Source: CAYQJS01 sp964417895 (GTDB taxonomy: Bacteria; Chloroflexota; UBA6077; SHYK01). Taken from it: a DNA stretch of 64,000 bases. Of the stretch, positions 15,988 to 24,348 are shown in pieces. The notes below the pieces were generated by a model. It saw nothing but the letters and a program-made list of their open reading frames with translations. It ran no database searches and had not been told where the DNA came from. The stretch is taken from NCBI GenBank assembly GCA_964417895.1, contig CAYQJS010000001.1, forward strand, positions 248,001 to 312,000, given 5' to 3'. The position numbers were made by a program, and so were the translations under genes. How positions within the stretch are numbered: the stretch's first letter is position 1; each line of letters opens with the position of its first letter.

Positions 15988-17211
15988 ATGCCCGACGTCT
16001 GGACACCCGAGTGGAGCAACGCCGTTTTCTCGCTTCAGGAGCGCGACCGCCGATGGCAGCGCGTTAGGGAGCTGATGGCGCGCGATGGGATCGACGTGGT
16101 GGCCTGCCTCCCGTGCACCAACAGCCACGACCGCGGCGCGGCGGATGCGCGCTACCTCACCCAACTGGGGGAGAACTCGGACGAGACGACTGTGGTTTTC
16201 CCGCTGCCGGGCGACATCACCGCCTGGCACACACGCGGAGGGGTGTGGCCATCGTCCAACTGGCTCACCGAAGTGCGCGCCGCGCCGCGCGGCACCGGCG
16301 GACGCACAGTTGCGGACCGTCTTAAGGAGATGGGTTTCGGGAAGAGTACGGGCGGACGAGGCACTATCGGCATCGCAGGCCTCACCTCGTCGCTCCTCGG
16401 CCACACCCGGGAGACCGAGGGCGAGGTCAACTGGCAGTCGGTGGAGATCATCAAGCGCGAGTTTCCGAACGCCACGGTTGTTTCGGCCACCGACATCCTG
16501 GGCGAAGCGCGGTACGTGAAGAGCGCGGAGGAGATCGACTTCCTGCGCAAGGCCACGCAGGTCGCCGAGGCGACGCTGCAGGCGGTCGTCGACTCCGCGC
16601 GGGACGGCGTCCGGGAGCGGCACGTGTTCGCGAGGATGTGCTTCGCCAATGCCGACGCCGACGGGAGCTTCCAGCCCATGTTCGGCTGGATCAGTGGACC
16701 TCTGGGCAACACCTACCACCGCGTCGAGCAGCCATCGTTCCGAACGTTGAAAACGGGCGACATCTTGTCCATCGAGATCGAGGGGCGATGGGGCGGCTAC
16801 ATCGCGCAGATCGACCAGACATTCTCGATTGGCGCGGCGCACCAGGACCTCAAGGACGGCATGAAGCTTACCTGTGAGTCGTTCGACCGCGTATTCGAGG
16901 CGATGAGGCCCGGTGTGACGGTCGGCGAGTTGATCGAGGCCGGAAACGTCACGGGCATGAACGGCCGCGGCCAGGCATCGCTCACGATGCACGGGCGCGG
17001 CACCGGCGACGATGGCCCGCTGGTCACCGGCCGCATCACACCGGAGCTCCGAGCCGTGGAGATGAAAGAGGGCTGCTGCATGATCGTCAAGCCGAGCGCG
17101 AGGGTCGACGGCAAGCCCGACTACGGCCACTGGGGCGACGTCGTCGTCGTGCGCAGGAACGGCGCCGAGCGGCTCGGCACGAGACCCCAGCAGCTCTACG
17201 AGCTGATCTAG
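15988..17211 (+). CDS. M24 metallopeptidase-fold protein (creatinase-like, metal ligands absent)
   Basis: A 407-residue protein with an N-terminal creatinase/prolidase domain (about 1-170) and a C-terminal pita-bread domain. The five metal ligands of Xaa-Pro peptidases are not kept: the D-x10-D pair is replaced by E263 and Q274 (SIEIEGRWGGYIAQIDQT), the EP glutamate by K368 (IVKPS), and the last glutamate by the segment HWGDVVVV. H335 in TMHGRGTGDD remains. Creatinase itself is a metal-free member of this fold, so a non-peptidase hydrolase is likely. AAGGAGG precedes the ATG. A sister gene is at 22211. Confidence 0.85.
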   Translation: MPDVWTPEWSNAVFSLQERDRRWQRVRELMARDGIDVVACLPCTNSHDRGAADARYLTQLGENSDETTVVFPLPGDITAWHTRGGVWPSSNWLTEVRAAPRGTGGRTVADRLKEMGFGKSTGGRGTIGIAGLTSSLLGHTRETEGEVNWQSVEIIKREFPNATVVSATDILGEARYVKSAEEIDFLRKATQVAEATLQAVVDSARDGVRERHVFARMCFANADADGSFQPMFGWISGPLGNTYHRVEQPSFRTLKTGDILSIEIEGRWGGYIAQIDQTFSIGAAHQDLKDGMKLTCESFDRVFEAMRPGVTVGELIEAGNVTGMNGRGQASLTMHGRGTGDDGPLVTGRITPELRAVEMKEGCCMIVKPSARVDGKPDYGHWGDVVVVRRNGAERLGTRPQQLYELI

Positions 17212-17236
17212 AGGGGGCAGATGCCCCCATCCCCAA

Positions 17237-17309
17237 CCCCTCCCCCAATCCTGGGGGAGGGGCTCCCCACCGCTGAGCGTTCCCCCTCTCCTAGCATTGG
17301 GAGAGGGGG
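17237..17309 (+). repeat. Two adjacent GC-only hairpins between genes
   Basis: CCCCTCCCCC (17237-17246) pairs perfectly with GGGGGAGGGG (17253-17262), and CCCCCTCTCC (17282-17291) pairs with GGAGAGGGGG (17300-17309). They lie 26 bases after the M24-like gene and could block exonucleases or help termination, though no T-run follows. They resemble the C/G-tract repeats at 3907 and 10026 without their conserved GATGTCGGG arm. Confidence 0.65.
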
Positions 17310-17408
17310 CCAGGGGGTGAGGGCTTGAACGCATGCCTGCCGCCGGTTGACGCGCGCACGCGGCGCAGGGTAGCGTTCCGGTCCATACCCGCTTGAGGGG
17401 ATCCGCAC

Positions 17409-18512
17409 GTGGAAGACGAGGACCAGCGCAACGGGCGCCGGGTAAGGCGCGAGACACCATATCGGCAGTGGCAGGCCGGCGAAGGCCTCCCGGTCAGCAC
17501 CGGCTCGGCTGTGGCGGACCTACACACGCTGGCCGTGAGTCCCTGGTCGCGCATGGGCCAGAAGGGGGCGTTCGTCAGTCTCGGCGACCAAGAGCGAGGC
17601 GACGGATACGTTCTCGAGATCGCCCCCGGCGGGCAAACGGAGGTCCAACACCATTTGTTCGAGGTGTCGCTCTACGTGCTGGATGGTCGTGGAGCGACTG
17701 CAGTGTGGCAAGCGGAGGGCGGCCGCAAGCAGACGGTGGAGTGGCAGCGCGGCAGCGTCTACTCACCTCCGCTGAACTGCTTCTACCAGCACTTCAATCT
17801 AGACGGCCAGGCGCCTGCACGCTTATTTGCCCTCGACACTGCCCCCACGATGATGAACGTGTTCCGCAATCCCGACTTTATCTTCAACGATCCCTCCGTC
17901 TTCGCGGACCGCTACAACGCAGAGGACGACTACTTCACGGATCCTGGCCAGCACCTGGGCTGGCGCCGCTGGAAGACGAACTTCATCCCGGACATCCGCG
18001 CCTTCAAGCTCGACGACTACAAACAGCGCGGGGCCGGCGGCACCAATATGCACTTCTCCCTCTCCAACAATGCGATGGGCGGCCACGTGAGCGATTTCCC
18101 GCCGGGCACCTACAAGAAAGCCCACTGGCACGGCGTCGGACCCCATCTCATCATCCTGAACGGGCAGGGTTACTCGCTTTTCTGGTTCCGCGGACAAGAG
18201 CGGCGCAAGGTGGACTGGAAGGACGGGACCATCGTCGTGCCTCGGGCCGGCGAGTACCACCAGCACTTCAACACCGGCGCCACCAACGCCCGCTACCTCG
18301 TCTTTGGCTTTGGAGGAGGCGGAGGGCGCGTGCGCGACTCGGATGAGGACGCGCCGCCCCCGACGGCGGTCAGCGAACGCGAGGGCGGCCGCCAGATCGA
18401 GTACGAGGACGAGGACCCGGCGATCTACGATCAGTTCGTGGAGGAGTGCCGCCGCCACAGCGCGCAGGTGAGGCTGCCGCGCCCCGCCTATCGGGACGCC
18501 GCCGCCGTGTGA
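17409..18512 (+). CDS. Bicupin domain protein
   Basis: A 367-residue protein with two cupin barrels. The first (about 60-135) has QTEVQHHLFEVSLYVLDGRG and the second (about 215-300) has GTYKKAHWHGVGPHLIILNGQ and PRAGEYHQHFNTG with several His. The C-terminus is acidic and low-complexity (RVRDSDEDAPPPTAVSEREG). The start is GTG after GAGGGGATCC. Bicupins include gentisate dioxygenase-like and oxalate decarboxylase-like enzymes, but no specific match is evident. It lies between the metal-free M24-like gene and an amidohydrolase. Confidence 0.83.
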   Translation: MEDEDQRNGRRVRRETPYRQWQAGEGLPVSTGSAVADLHTLAVSPWSRMGQKGAFVSLGDQERGDGYVLEIAPGGQTEVQHHLFEVSLYVLDGRGATAVWQAEGGRKQTVEWQRGSVYSPPLNCFYQHFNLDGQAPARLFALDTAPTMMNVFRNPDFIFNDPSVFADRYNAEDDYFTDPGQHLGWRRWKTNFIPDIRAFKLDDYKQRGAGGTNMHFSLSNNAMGGHVSDFPPGTYKKAHWHGVGPHLIILNGQGYSLFWFRGQERRKVDWKDGTIVVPRAGEYHQHFNTGATNARYLVFGFGGGGGRVRDSDEDAPPPTAVSEREGGRQIEYEDEDPAIYDQFVEECRRHSAQVRLPRPAYRDAAAV

Positions 18513-18526
18513 TACGGCCTGCGCGT

Positions 18527-18589
18527 GTCATTCTGAGCCGAAGGCGAAGAATCCGCCGGGAGGGGATGCTTGGCTTCCCTCCCAATGAC
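18527..18589 (+). repeat. GTCAT-type intergenic palindrome, copy 2
   Basis: This 63-base element begins GTCATTCTGAGCCGAAGGC and ends CCTCCCAATGAC, filling most of the gap between the bicupin and amidohydrolase genes. The termini match those at 15871 and 38351. The inner GGGAGGGGATGC...CTTCCCTCCC arms can pair. Confidence 0.65.
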
Positions 18590-18618
18590 CTAAGCCACAG
18601 ATTCAGGGAGGATTGCGC

Positions 18619-19773
18619 GTGCGCGAGTATCGATACATCTCAGCAGACAGCCATTGGCAGCCGCCCGCCGACCGGTGGGCCCATCGAGTCCCAGAGAACT
18701 ACCGCGACCGAGCGCCCAAACGCATTCGGCTCCCCAACGGCGGCGACGGCATCGTCGACGAGGAGGGACGCATAACCTTCGGGGGGACCGGGCATTGGGC
18801 CGGCCACACCCCACAGGACTTCAACCCTACCGTTGTCCATTTCGACGAGGAGGCAGGGCTCGGCACGGCGGAGCAACGTCTCAGGGAGCAGGATGCGGAC
18901 GGCGTCGACGCCGAGGTGCTGTTCGGCGGATCCGGCACGACCTCTAAAGACGCCGACCTCCGCGGGGTGCTGGTGCGAGCCTACAACGACTACCTCGCCG
19001 AGGAGTATTGCGCCGTCGCCCCCGACCGCCTGCTGGGGGTGGGCGTGCTGCCCAACCGCGGAGTCGACGACGACCTGGCTGAGATGGAGAGATGCGCGAA
19101 GCTGGGGCTCAAAGCGGTGCTGCTCGGGACTTACCCGAGTGGGAAAGACTTACCCACCCCGGAGGACGACCGGTTCTGGGCGGCCGCCATCGACCTCAAC
19201 ATGCCCGTCACGATCCATACGTCGATGTCGCGTCGCATGGGGGGGCGCGGCGAGGCGATGATCACGTACCCCATCGAGCCTGAGGGCTACGACCGTCCGC
19301 CCATCGATATCGTCGACCGGATGGCTCGCTACGGGACGCGCCACTGCGGCAGCCTCGAGCTCACGCAGATGATCATGACGGGTCTTTTCGACCGCTTCCC
19401 CAAGCTGAAGATCTACTGGGCTGAGAACCAGATCGGCTGGATCCCCATCTACCTCGAGCAGATGGACATGATCTATGAGGCCAACCACTTCTGGGTCCAG
19501 CGCATCCATGGGCTGAAGCCGCTGGCGCGGCGCCCCAGCGAGTACGCGCGAGAGCACGCCTACTGGGGCTTCTTCGACGATCCCTTCGGGGTCCAACAGC
19601 GCGATCGCGTGGGCGTCGACCGCATTCTGTGGGGGAGCGACTTCCCGCACGAGGTGACGCGCTGGCCCCATTCCATCGCCGTCATGGATCAGCAGATGGC
19701 CGGAGTGTCCGAGGCGGAGAAGCGCAAGATCATGTGCGAGAACGCCATCGAGTTCTTCCACCTCGAGTCGTAG
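18619..19773 (+). CDS. Amidohydrolase family 2 metal-dependent hydrolase
   Basis: A roughly 384-residue TIM-barrel hydrolase. The metal motif D-S-H lies in ISADSHWQPP, barrel His in MPVTIHTSM, and the C-terminal Asp in WGSDFPHEVTRWPHS. It belongs to a different branch from the proteins at 2392 and 10233, with the long RFPKLKIYWAENQIGWIP segment typical of this group. AGGGAGGA at 18605-18612 sits six bases before the GTG at 18619, so the TTG at 18613 is rejected. The substrate is unknown. Confidence 0.9.
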   Translation: MREYRYISADSHWQPPADRWAHRVPENYRDRAPKRIRLPNGGDGIVDEEGRITFGGTGHWAGHTPQDFNPTVVHFDEEAGLGTAEQRLREQDADGVDAEVLFGGSGTTSKDADLRGVLVRAYNDYLAEEYCAVAPDRLLGVGVLPNRGVDDDLAEMERCAKLGLKAVLLGTYPSGKDLPTPEDDRFWAAAIDLNMPVTIHTSMSRRMGGRGEAMITYPIEPEGYDRPPIDIVDRMARYGTRHCGSLELTQMIMTGLFDRFPKLKIYWAENQIGWIPIYLEQMDMIYEANHFWVQRIHGLKPLARRPSEYAREHAYWGFFDDPFGVQQRDRVGVDRILWGSDFPHEVTRWPHSIAVMDQQMAGVSEAEKRKIMCENAIEFFHLES

Positions 19774-19949
19774 CCATCCGTTCTGGGTCACATGGCGTGG
19801 GGGACGCAAGGGCCGATCTCGGACCGTACCGCGGGTCGCCGCGCTATCGCTGAACTCTCGACCAGCCGTCCGGACGCTCAGCTATGGCTCTTCGCGTCGA
19901 TCAGTCGGAAAGCGACCTGGGAGTCCTCCTCTTCTCAACCGAAGCCGCG

Positions 19950-20708
19950 CTAAACGGCGGGCGGTGTGACACGTCCATCCGCCACCTGCCAGACTCCTCG
20001 TTGGCGCGCGAGCGTGCGGCCCGCCGCATCTCTGGACTCTCCGGCGACGATGGCGACGACGGGGGTCTGCTCGCCGTGAAGCCTGGCGATGGCCTCGCCC
20101 AGCATATGCGCGCGTTTGTCGGCGCGCTCCACGTCGTGTCGCCCCATCCCCACGGAGATCTCGACGAGCAGGTAGATGGCGCGTCGGTCCTCGCGGCGCT
20201 GGCCAGTGAGCACCAGATCGGCGGCCAGCACCTCACGGCGTTCGGTTTCTAATATGCCCGAGTCGTCGAGCATGTCGGCGAGGGCGTACTTATCTACCAG
20301 GCGAAGGCCTCCGGCGATCGGGCCGAAGTACGCCGGCGCGTTCTGTTGATATCGCCGTTCCAGCTCGGACCCCAGGAAGCGGCCGCGAAGGTCTTCGACC
20401 GATTTCTCGAGCCGGCTGTGCGACGTGACGAGCTCGGCGACCGCTAGCTGGAGCTCGGCGACGGCACTGGCCAGTTGAGCGAATCGCTCCTCGGTGCGCT
20501 GCTCGAACTCGGCCAGTCGCGCGTCGGTGCGTGCCTGCGCCTCGGCGAGCCGGTCGACGCGTTCGGTCAGGCGCGCGAATCGCTCTTCGGTGCGCTGCTC
20601 GAACTCGGCCAGTCGCGCGAGCCGCCCATCGGTCGAGGCCTGAGCGTCGGCCATCCGCTCGAAGGCGGCTTCGATCCTTGTCCATCCTGGAGGTGTGCTT
20701 TCAGTCAT
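19950..20708 (-). CDS. Coiled-coil protein with PD-(D/E)XK nuclease-like C-terminal domain
   Basis: A 252-residue protein. Residues about 10-110 are a long heptad coiled coil (repeated RLAEFEQRTEERFA units). The C-terminal half has the pattern seen in DUF3782-like putative nucleases: a strand with YLLVEISVGMGRHDVERADKRA, where the E and following basic residues could form a restriction-type core, then QTPVVAIVAGES. The start is ATG 20706-20708 with GGAAG upstream; further in-frame codons run through a region without coding character. The function is unproven, and cyanobacteria and Chloroflexota carry many such stand-alone genes. Confidence 0.7.
   Translation of the reverse strand: MTESTPPGWTRIEAAFERMADAQASTDGRLARLAEFEQRTEERFARLTERVDRLAEAQARTDARLAEFEQRTEERFAQLASAVAELQLAVAELVTSHSRLEKSVEDLRGRFLGSELERRYQQNAPAYFGPIAGGLRLVDKYALADMLDDSGILETERREVLAADLVLTGQRREDRRAIYLLVEISVGMGRHDVERADKRAHMLGEAIARLHGEQTPVVAIVAGESRDAAGRTLARQRGVWQVADGRVTPPAV
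20479..20618 (-). repeat. Internal direct repeat, 44 bp, in the coiled-coil gene
   Basis: Bases 20479-20522 and 20575-20618 differ at one position in 44. They encode the two EFEQRTEERFA stretches 32 codons apart. This is a recent in-frame duplication that lengthens the coiled coil. Confidence 0.8.
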
Positions 20709-20811
20709 TGATGCTTCCGGACAGTTGGCGTCTTCCTGGGCAATATACCAGCCGACAGCATGGCTCCAGGATGGCAGGTCGTGGCGCGGAGATCGGGGGC
20801 CGTGTTCGGAG

Positions 20812-22056
20812 CTACGATCCCGACGTGTAGATAGCCGGCGTGTCGGCCGAGACACCGTTGCGGATGGCTTCGGCATAGACGGCGTTGGCAGCGGCCACGC
20901 CTGCCCCTGCGGCCGGCGCTCCGCCCTCACGTGCGAGCAGATCTTCGAGTGCGGTGAGCAGCAGGAGCATGTTGTCCCGCGTGGCTGAGTAGCCCATCAC
21001 GCCGATGCGCCACATCCGGCCAGCGTATTCCCCCAGCCCTCCGGCGATCTCAATCCCGAACTCGTTCAGCAAACTCGACCGGACGCGGGCGTCGTTGACG
21101 CCGGCGGGCACTACTACGGCGAGCACCGTGGGGAGGCGATACGCGGGGTCGGCGAATAGCTCGACCTCCAGCGCCTCGAGGCCGGCCATTAGCGCGCGAG
21201 AATGCAGAGCGTGGCGCTCAAAGCGCGCTTCCAGGCCCTCCGCGGCGATGAGGCGCAGCGCCTCGTGCATGGCATAGCCGAGAAGGACGGGCGCGGTGTG
21301 GTGGTACGTCCGTTCCGCCGCGAACCAGTACTTGTCGTGCAGCCCCAGGTCCAGATACCAGCTATTGACCGGTGTTTCCCGGGCGCGCACGTAGTCCATG
21401 GCGGAGGGGCTCACCGCGATCGTCGATAGCCCCGGAGGCGCCGAGAGGCATTTCTGGCTGGCGCTGTAGCAGATGGCGCTCCCCCACTGGTCGGGCACCA
21501 CCGGAATTCCGCCCAGCGTCGCCACGGCGTCGACCACCAGCATCGCACCGTTCTCCTGCGCGATCCTGCCGATCTCATCCATGGGTTGCTCGACCCCAGT
21601 CGACGTCTCCCCATGGACGGTGGAGACGAGGCGCGCCCGCACGCCGCTCAAGGCACGGCGCACGTCGTCTGGATCGACCGGCTTGCCCCAGGGCGCGGTG
21701 ACCCGAATCGCCGTTCCCCCGCACCGCTCCACGATCTCCGCCATCCGCGACCCGAAGAGCCCGTTGATGCACACGACGGCATTGTCCCCTGGCTGAATGA
21801 GATTCACCATCGCCGCTTCCATGGCGGCGCCACCCGTACCCGGCAGCGTCATACACGTCGCGCTTCGGGTCTGATAAACGTAGCGCAGCAGCTGGGCGGT
21901 CTCGTCCATGACCGTGAGATAAAACGGGTCCTTGTGGCCAGTGAGGGGTGCGATGAGGGCCTGAAGGACCGAGGGCGGCTCATTCGTCGGGCCGGGGGCC
22001 AACAGGATGCGCTGCGGAGGGCTCAGCTCACCGATGTGCGACACGTCATTCTGCAT
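20812..22056 (-). CDS. Class V aminotransferase, alanine-glyoxylate type
   Basis: A 414-residue PLP-dependent aminotransferase of the alanine/serine-glyoxylate group. The N-terminal ILLAPGPTNEPPSVLQAL is typical, VVDAVATLGG carries the PLP-ring Asp176, and Lys202 in YSASQKCLSAPPG is the Schiff-base lysine. It would transfer an amino group to glyoxylate or pyruvate. I use the ATG at 22054-22056; a GTG four codons earlier is possible, while longer frames run across the divergent promoter region. The neighbour at 22211 points the other way. Confidence 0.9.
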   Translation of the reverse strand: MQNDVSHIGELSPPQRILLAPGPTNEPPSVLQALIAPLTGHKDPFYLTVMDETAQLLRYVYQTRSATCMTLPGTGGAAMEAAMVNLIQPGDNAVVCINGLFGSRMAEIVERCGGTAIRVTAPWGKPVDPDDVRRALSGVRARLVSTVHGETSTGVEQPMDEIGRIAQENGAMLVVDAVATLGGIPVVPDQWGSAICYSASQKCLSAPPGLSTIAVSPSAMDYVRARETPVNSWYLDLGLHDKYWFAAERTYHHTAPVLLGYAMHEALRLIAAEGLEARFERHALHSRALMAGLEALEVELFADPAYRLPTVLAVVVPAGVNDARVRSSLLNEFGIEIAGGLGEYAGRMWRIGVMGYSATRDNMLLLLTALEDLLAREGGAPAAGAGVAAANAVYAEAIRNGVSADTPAIYTSGS

Positions 22057-22210
22057 GTGGATCGGCACACTCCGGGCGGTGTGGGGAATTAGCGCATTGT
22101 AGCCACACACCCTCGACACCGCAACCGCCGCCATTGTGCGTTCGGTCGAGTTGACTGCTCGCCGACTCGGTATGATTCGCGCAATCCGCAATCCGCATTG
22201 GGAGGGGACC

Positions 22211-23422
22211 ATGGCGAAGTACGCGTACCCGCTGTTCTCACTCGAGGAGCGCGCGGCGCGCTGGCAGCGCGTGCGGTTCATGATGGAGCGCGAGGGATTC
22301 GACGTCATCGTGGCTCCCAACAACTCGGGGCACTCGCTCGACTTCCAGGCCGACGCCCGCTACCTCTCGCACTGCGGCGGTGGAGGCGACACGGATATCG
22401 CGTGCGTCTTCCCCCGCGAGGGAGAGGTCACCGTGGCCGCCAAAGATGCGGCCGAGCGCTGGCTCACTACCCAGGATTGGGTGGCAGACGTCCGCGACAC
22501 TGACCGACGCTACGGCGACGTGATCATCGAGCGCCTCCGTGAGCTCAACGTCGACCGCGGCCGCATCGCCGTGAGCGGGATGGGGCCCGGGAACCGGACG
22601 CCGGAGGGCACCATCGGCTATCTCCAGATGAAAGGGATCCTCGACGCGTTCCCTCAGGCCACCTTCGTCGACTGCACCTCGCAGATGCAGGAACTGCGGT
22701 CGGTGAAAAGCGACGAGGAGATCGCGTTCCTCACGAAGAGCACGGAGCTAATCGAGCACGGTATCGAGGCCAAGGTCAGCGCGGCTAAACCCGGCGCCCT
22801 CGACTACGAGGTCTGGGCGGAGGCCATCTACGCCATGATCCGGCGGGGCTCCGAGCTTCCCACCCACTACAACTGGGTGTCCGGGCCCACATCCCACCGC
22901 ACGTTGAGCCGACCCAGCCATCGCGTCCTGGAGCGCGGCGACCGCATCGAGGACGAGCTCGAGGCTTCATGGCAAGGTTACCGGTCGCAGGCCGTGCAGC
23001 CCGTGTGGGTGGCGGAGTGCGATACCATCTACCACGACCTCGCCAAGATCCAGCGCGGCGTCTTCGAGGGCATCATGGATGCATTGCGACCCGGGGTGAC
23101 CGTCCGGGAGCTGCTGAACGCCACTGAGCACGCTGTGCGGGAGTCCGCGCCAGCGAGCGGACCGCTCGCGGGCTGCTCCGCGAACCTCACCATGCACGGT
23201 CGGGGACAGGGCGACGACCGCCCGCTCATCACCAACCCACGGTCGACCTCTCGCTATATGGACTTGCAGCTAGAGGAGCGGAACGTCTTCATCCTGAAGC
23301 CGCGTGTTCAGACCGCCAACCGGCAGCACAGCCTGACCTGGGGGGACACCGTGGCGATTGAGCCTAGCGGCGCCCGGCGCCTAGGCACGCGGCCCCACGA
23401 CATTCGGGTGTCGGAGGCCTAG
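22211..23422 (+). CDS. M24 metallopeptidase-fold protein (creatinase-like, metal ligands absent), paralogue
   Basis: A 403-residue protein with the same two-domain layout as the one at 15988. The usual Asp pair is replaced by E249 and Q260 (EDELEASWQGYRSQAVQP), the EP glutamate by K363 (ILKPR), and the last ligand by TWGDTVAIEP. TMHGRGQGDDRPL matches the sister's TMHGRGTGDDGPL. The shared substitutions show a coherent subfamily, not decay. GGGAGGGG precedes the ATG. TTGACT and TATGAT upstream (22151-22176) have 14-base spacing, so the promoter is doubtful. Confidence 0.85.
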   Translation: MAKYAYPLFSLEERAARWQRVRFMMEREGFDVIVAPNNSGHSLDFQADARYLSHCGGGGDTDIACVFPREGEVTVAAKDAAERWLTTQDWVADVRDTDRRYGDVIIERLRELNVDRGRIAVSGMGPGNRTPEGTIGYLQMKGILDAFPQATFVDCTSQMQELRSVKSDEEIAFLTKSTELIEHGIEAKVSAAKPGALDYEVWAEAIYAMIRRGSELPTHYNWVSGPTSHRTLSRPSHRVLERGDRIEDELEASWQGYRSQAVQPVWVAECDTIYHDLAKIQRGVFEGIMDALRPGVTVRELLNATEHAVRESAPASGPLAGCSANLTMHGRGQGDDRPLITNPRSTSRYMDLQLEERNVFILKPRVQTANRQHSLTWGDTVAIEPSGARRLGTRPHDIRVSEA

Positions 23423-23443
23423 CCGGCGATCATCGGCCGCCGG
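23423..23443 (+). terminator. Hairpin between convergent genes, possible bidirectional terminator
   Basis: CCGGCG (23423-23428) pairs with CGCCGG (23438-23443) around a nine-base loop, followed by GCTCTTCGATTTC. It sits in the 32-base gap between convergent genes. The tail is only moderately T-rich, so efficiency is uncertain. Confidence 0.35.
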
Positions 23444-23454
23444 GCTCTTCGATT

Positions 23455-24222
23455 TCAGGCGACGGCAGCGATTCGCTCCGGCAACACCGGCTGCCCCGAC
23501 TGGTAGCGACTCAGGTACTCCAGCACATCGCTGAGCGGGAGCACGTCCGCGTACTTCTCGTGCATGGTGAACAACTCGACTGCATGGGTCGCCTCATGGC
23601 GATCGAAGACGCACTCTTCGGCCACGGTCATGCGGAAGCGATACGTGCAGCCATCGACCACGGACGCGCGCACGCATCCGCTGGTTGTCTCCCCTCCTAC
23701 GAGGATCGTGTCGATCTGTCGGTCGACGAGATGGCCCACGATCGGCGAGCCCCAGAAGGCGCTGGGTGATGACTTGCGGATCACGAGCTCACCCGGCAGG
23801 GGTGCGACTTCGTCGATGATGTCGTACTTGCGGCGAGTGCGCGACTGCGCGGCCGCGTCACCCTCGGCCTCCGCCGACCATCGCGTACCTCGCGCCCAGG
23901 TCCTCATGGCGGACTCGTCGGCGCCCGTGGTATGGATGATGGGGATTCCAGCGGTCCGCGCGGCCGCGAGCAGCTCCTGGATGCTCGGCAGGGCCCTCCA
24001 GCCGGCCAGTCCGCAGCTCCCCGGCCAGGTCTTCACCGCCTCCAGGAGTGGCTCGGGCTTGTCGCCGAACACCCACCGGTACATGTCGATGAGCAGCAGC
24101 GCCGGTCGGTCTCCAAACCCCTTCGCCCGCCGCGTGCTCGACGCCACGTGCGCCCGATCCTGCTCCGTCAGAAACGGGTCCCAGACGCGCTCTCGTGTCA
24201 TCTGCCCATTGCCAGTTGCCAT
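23455..24222 (-). CDS. Cysteine hydrolase, isochorismatase-like family
   Basis: A 255-residue alpha/beta hydrolase of the isochorismatase/nicotinamidase superfamily with the complete triad D46 (LLLIDMYRW), K150 (VIRKSSPSAFWGS) and C183 (GGETTSGCVRASVVDG). Members hydrolyse amides such as N-carbamoylsarcosine or nicotinamide. N-carbamoylsarcosine amidase acts in creatinine breakdown, which is notable beside two creatinase-like genes, but this link is inference. GAGGAGG seven bases before the ATG at 24220-24222 sets the start. Confidence 0.9.
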   Translation of the reverse strand: MATGNGQMTRERVWDPFLTEQDRAHVASSTRRAKGFGDRPALLLIDMYRWVFGDKPEPLLEAVKTWPGSCGLAGWRALPSIQELLAAARTAGIPIIHTTGADESAMRTWARGTRWSAEAEGDAAAQSRTRRKYDIIDEVAPLPGELVIRKSSPSAFWGSPIVGHLVDRQIDTILVGGETTSGCVRASVVDGCTYRFRMTVAEECVFDRHEATHAVELFTMHEKYADVLPLSDVLEYLSRYQSGQPVLPERIAAVA

Positions 24223-24348
24223 GCTGGTGCCTCCTCGTGATCGATGCTCAATTGTGCTCCGCCATTGTACCCGGCGGGCGATCACCACAACTGCGGCTCA
24301 GGAGGACGCTGGCGATCTAGAATCTGACATCTCGCCTAGGAGGTACGA

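Noticed and set aside
15622..17460. 612-codon minus-strand frame opposite the CoA-transferase end and the M24-like gene
   Set aside because: It covers repeats and two well supported plus-strand genes and has no family resemblance; it is a GC-driven antisense shadow.
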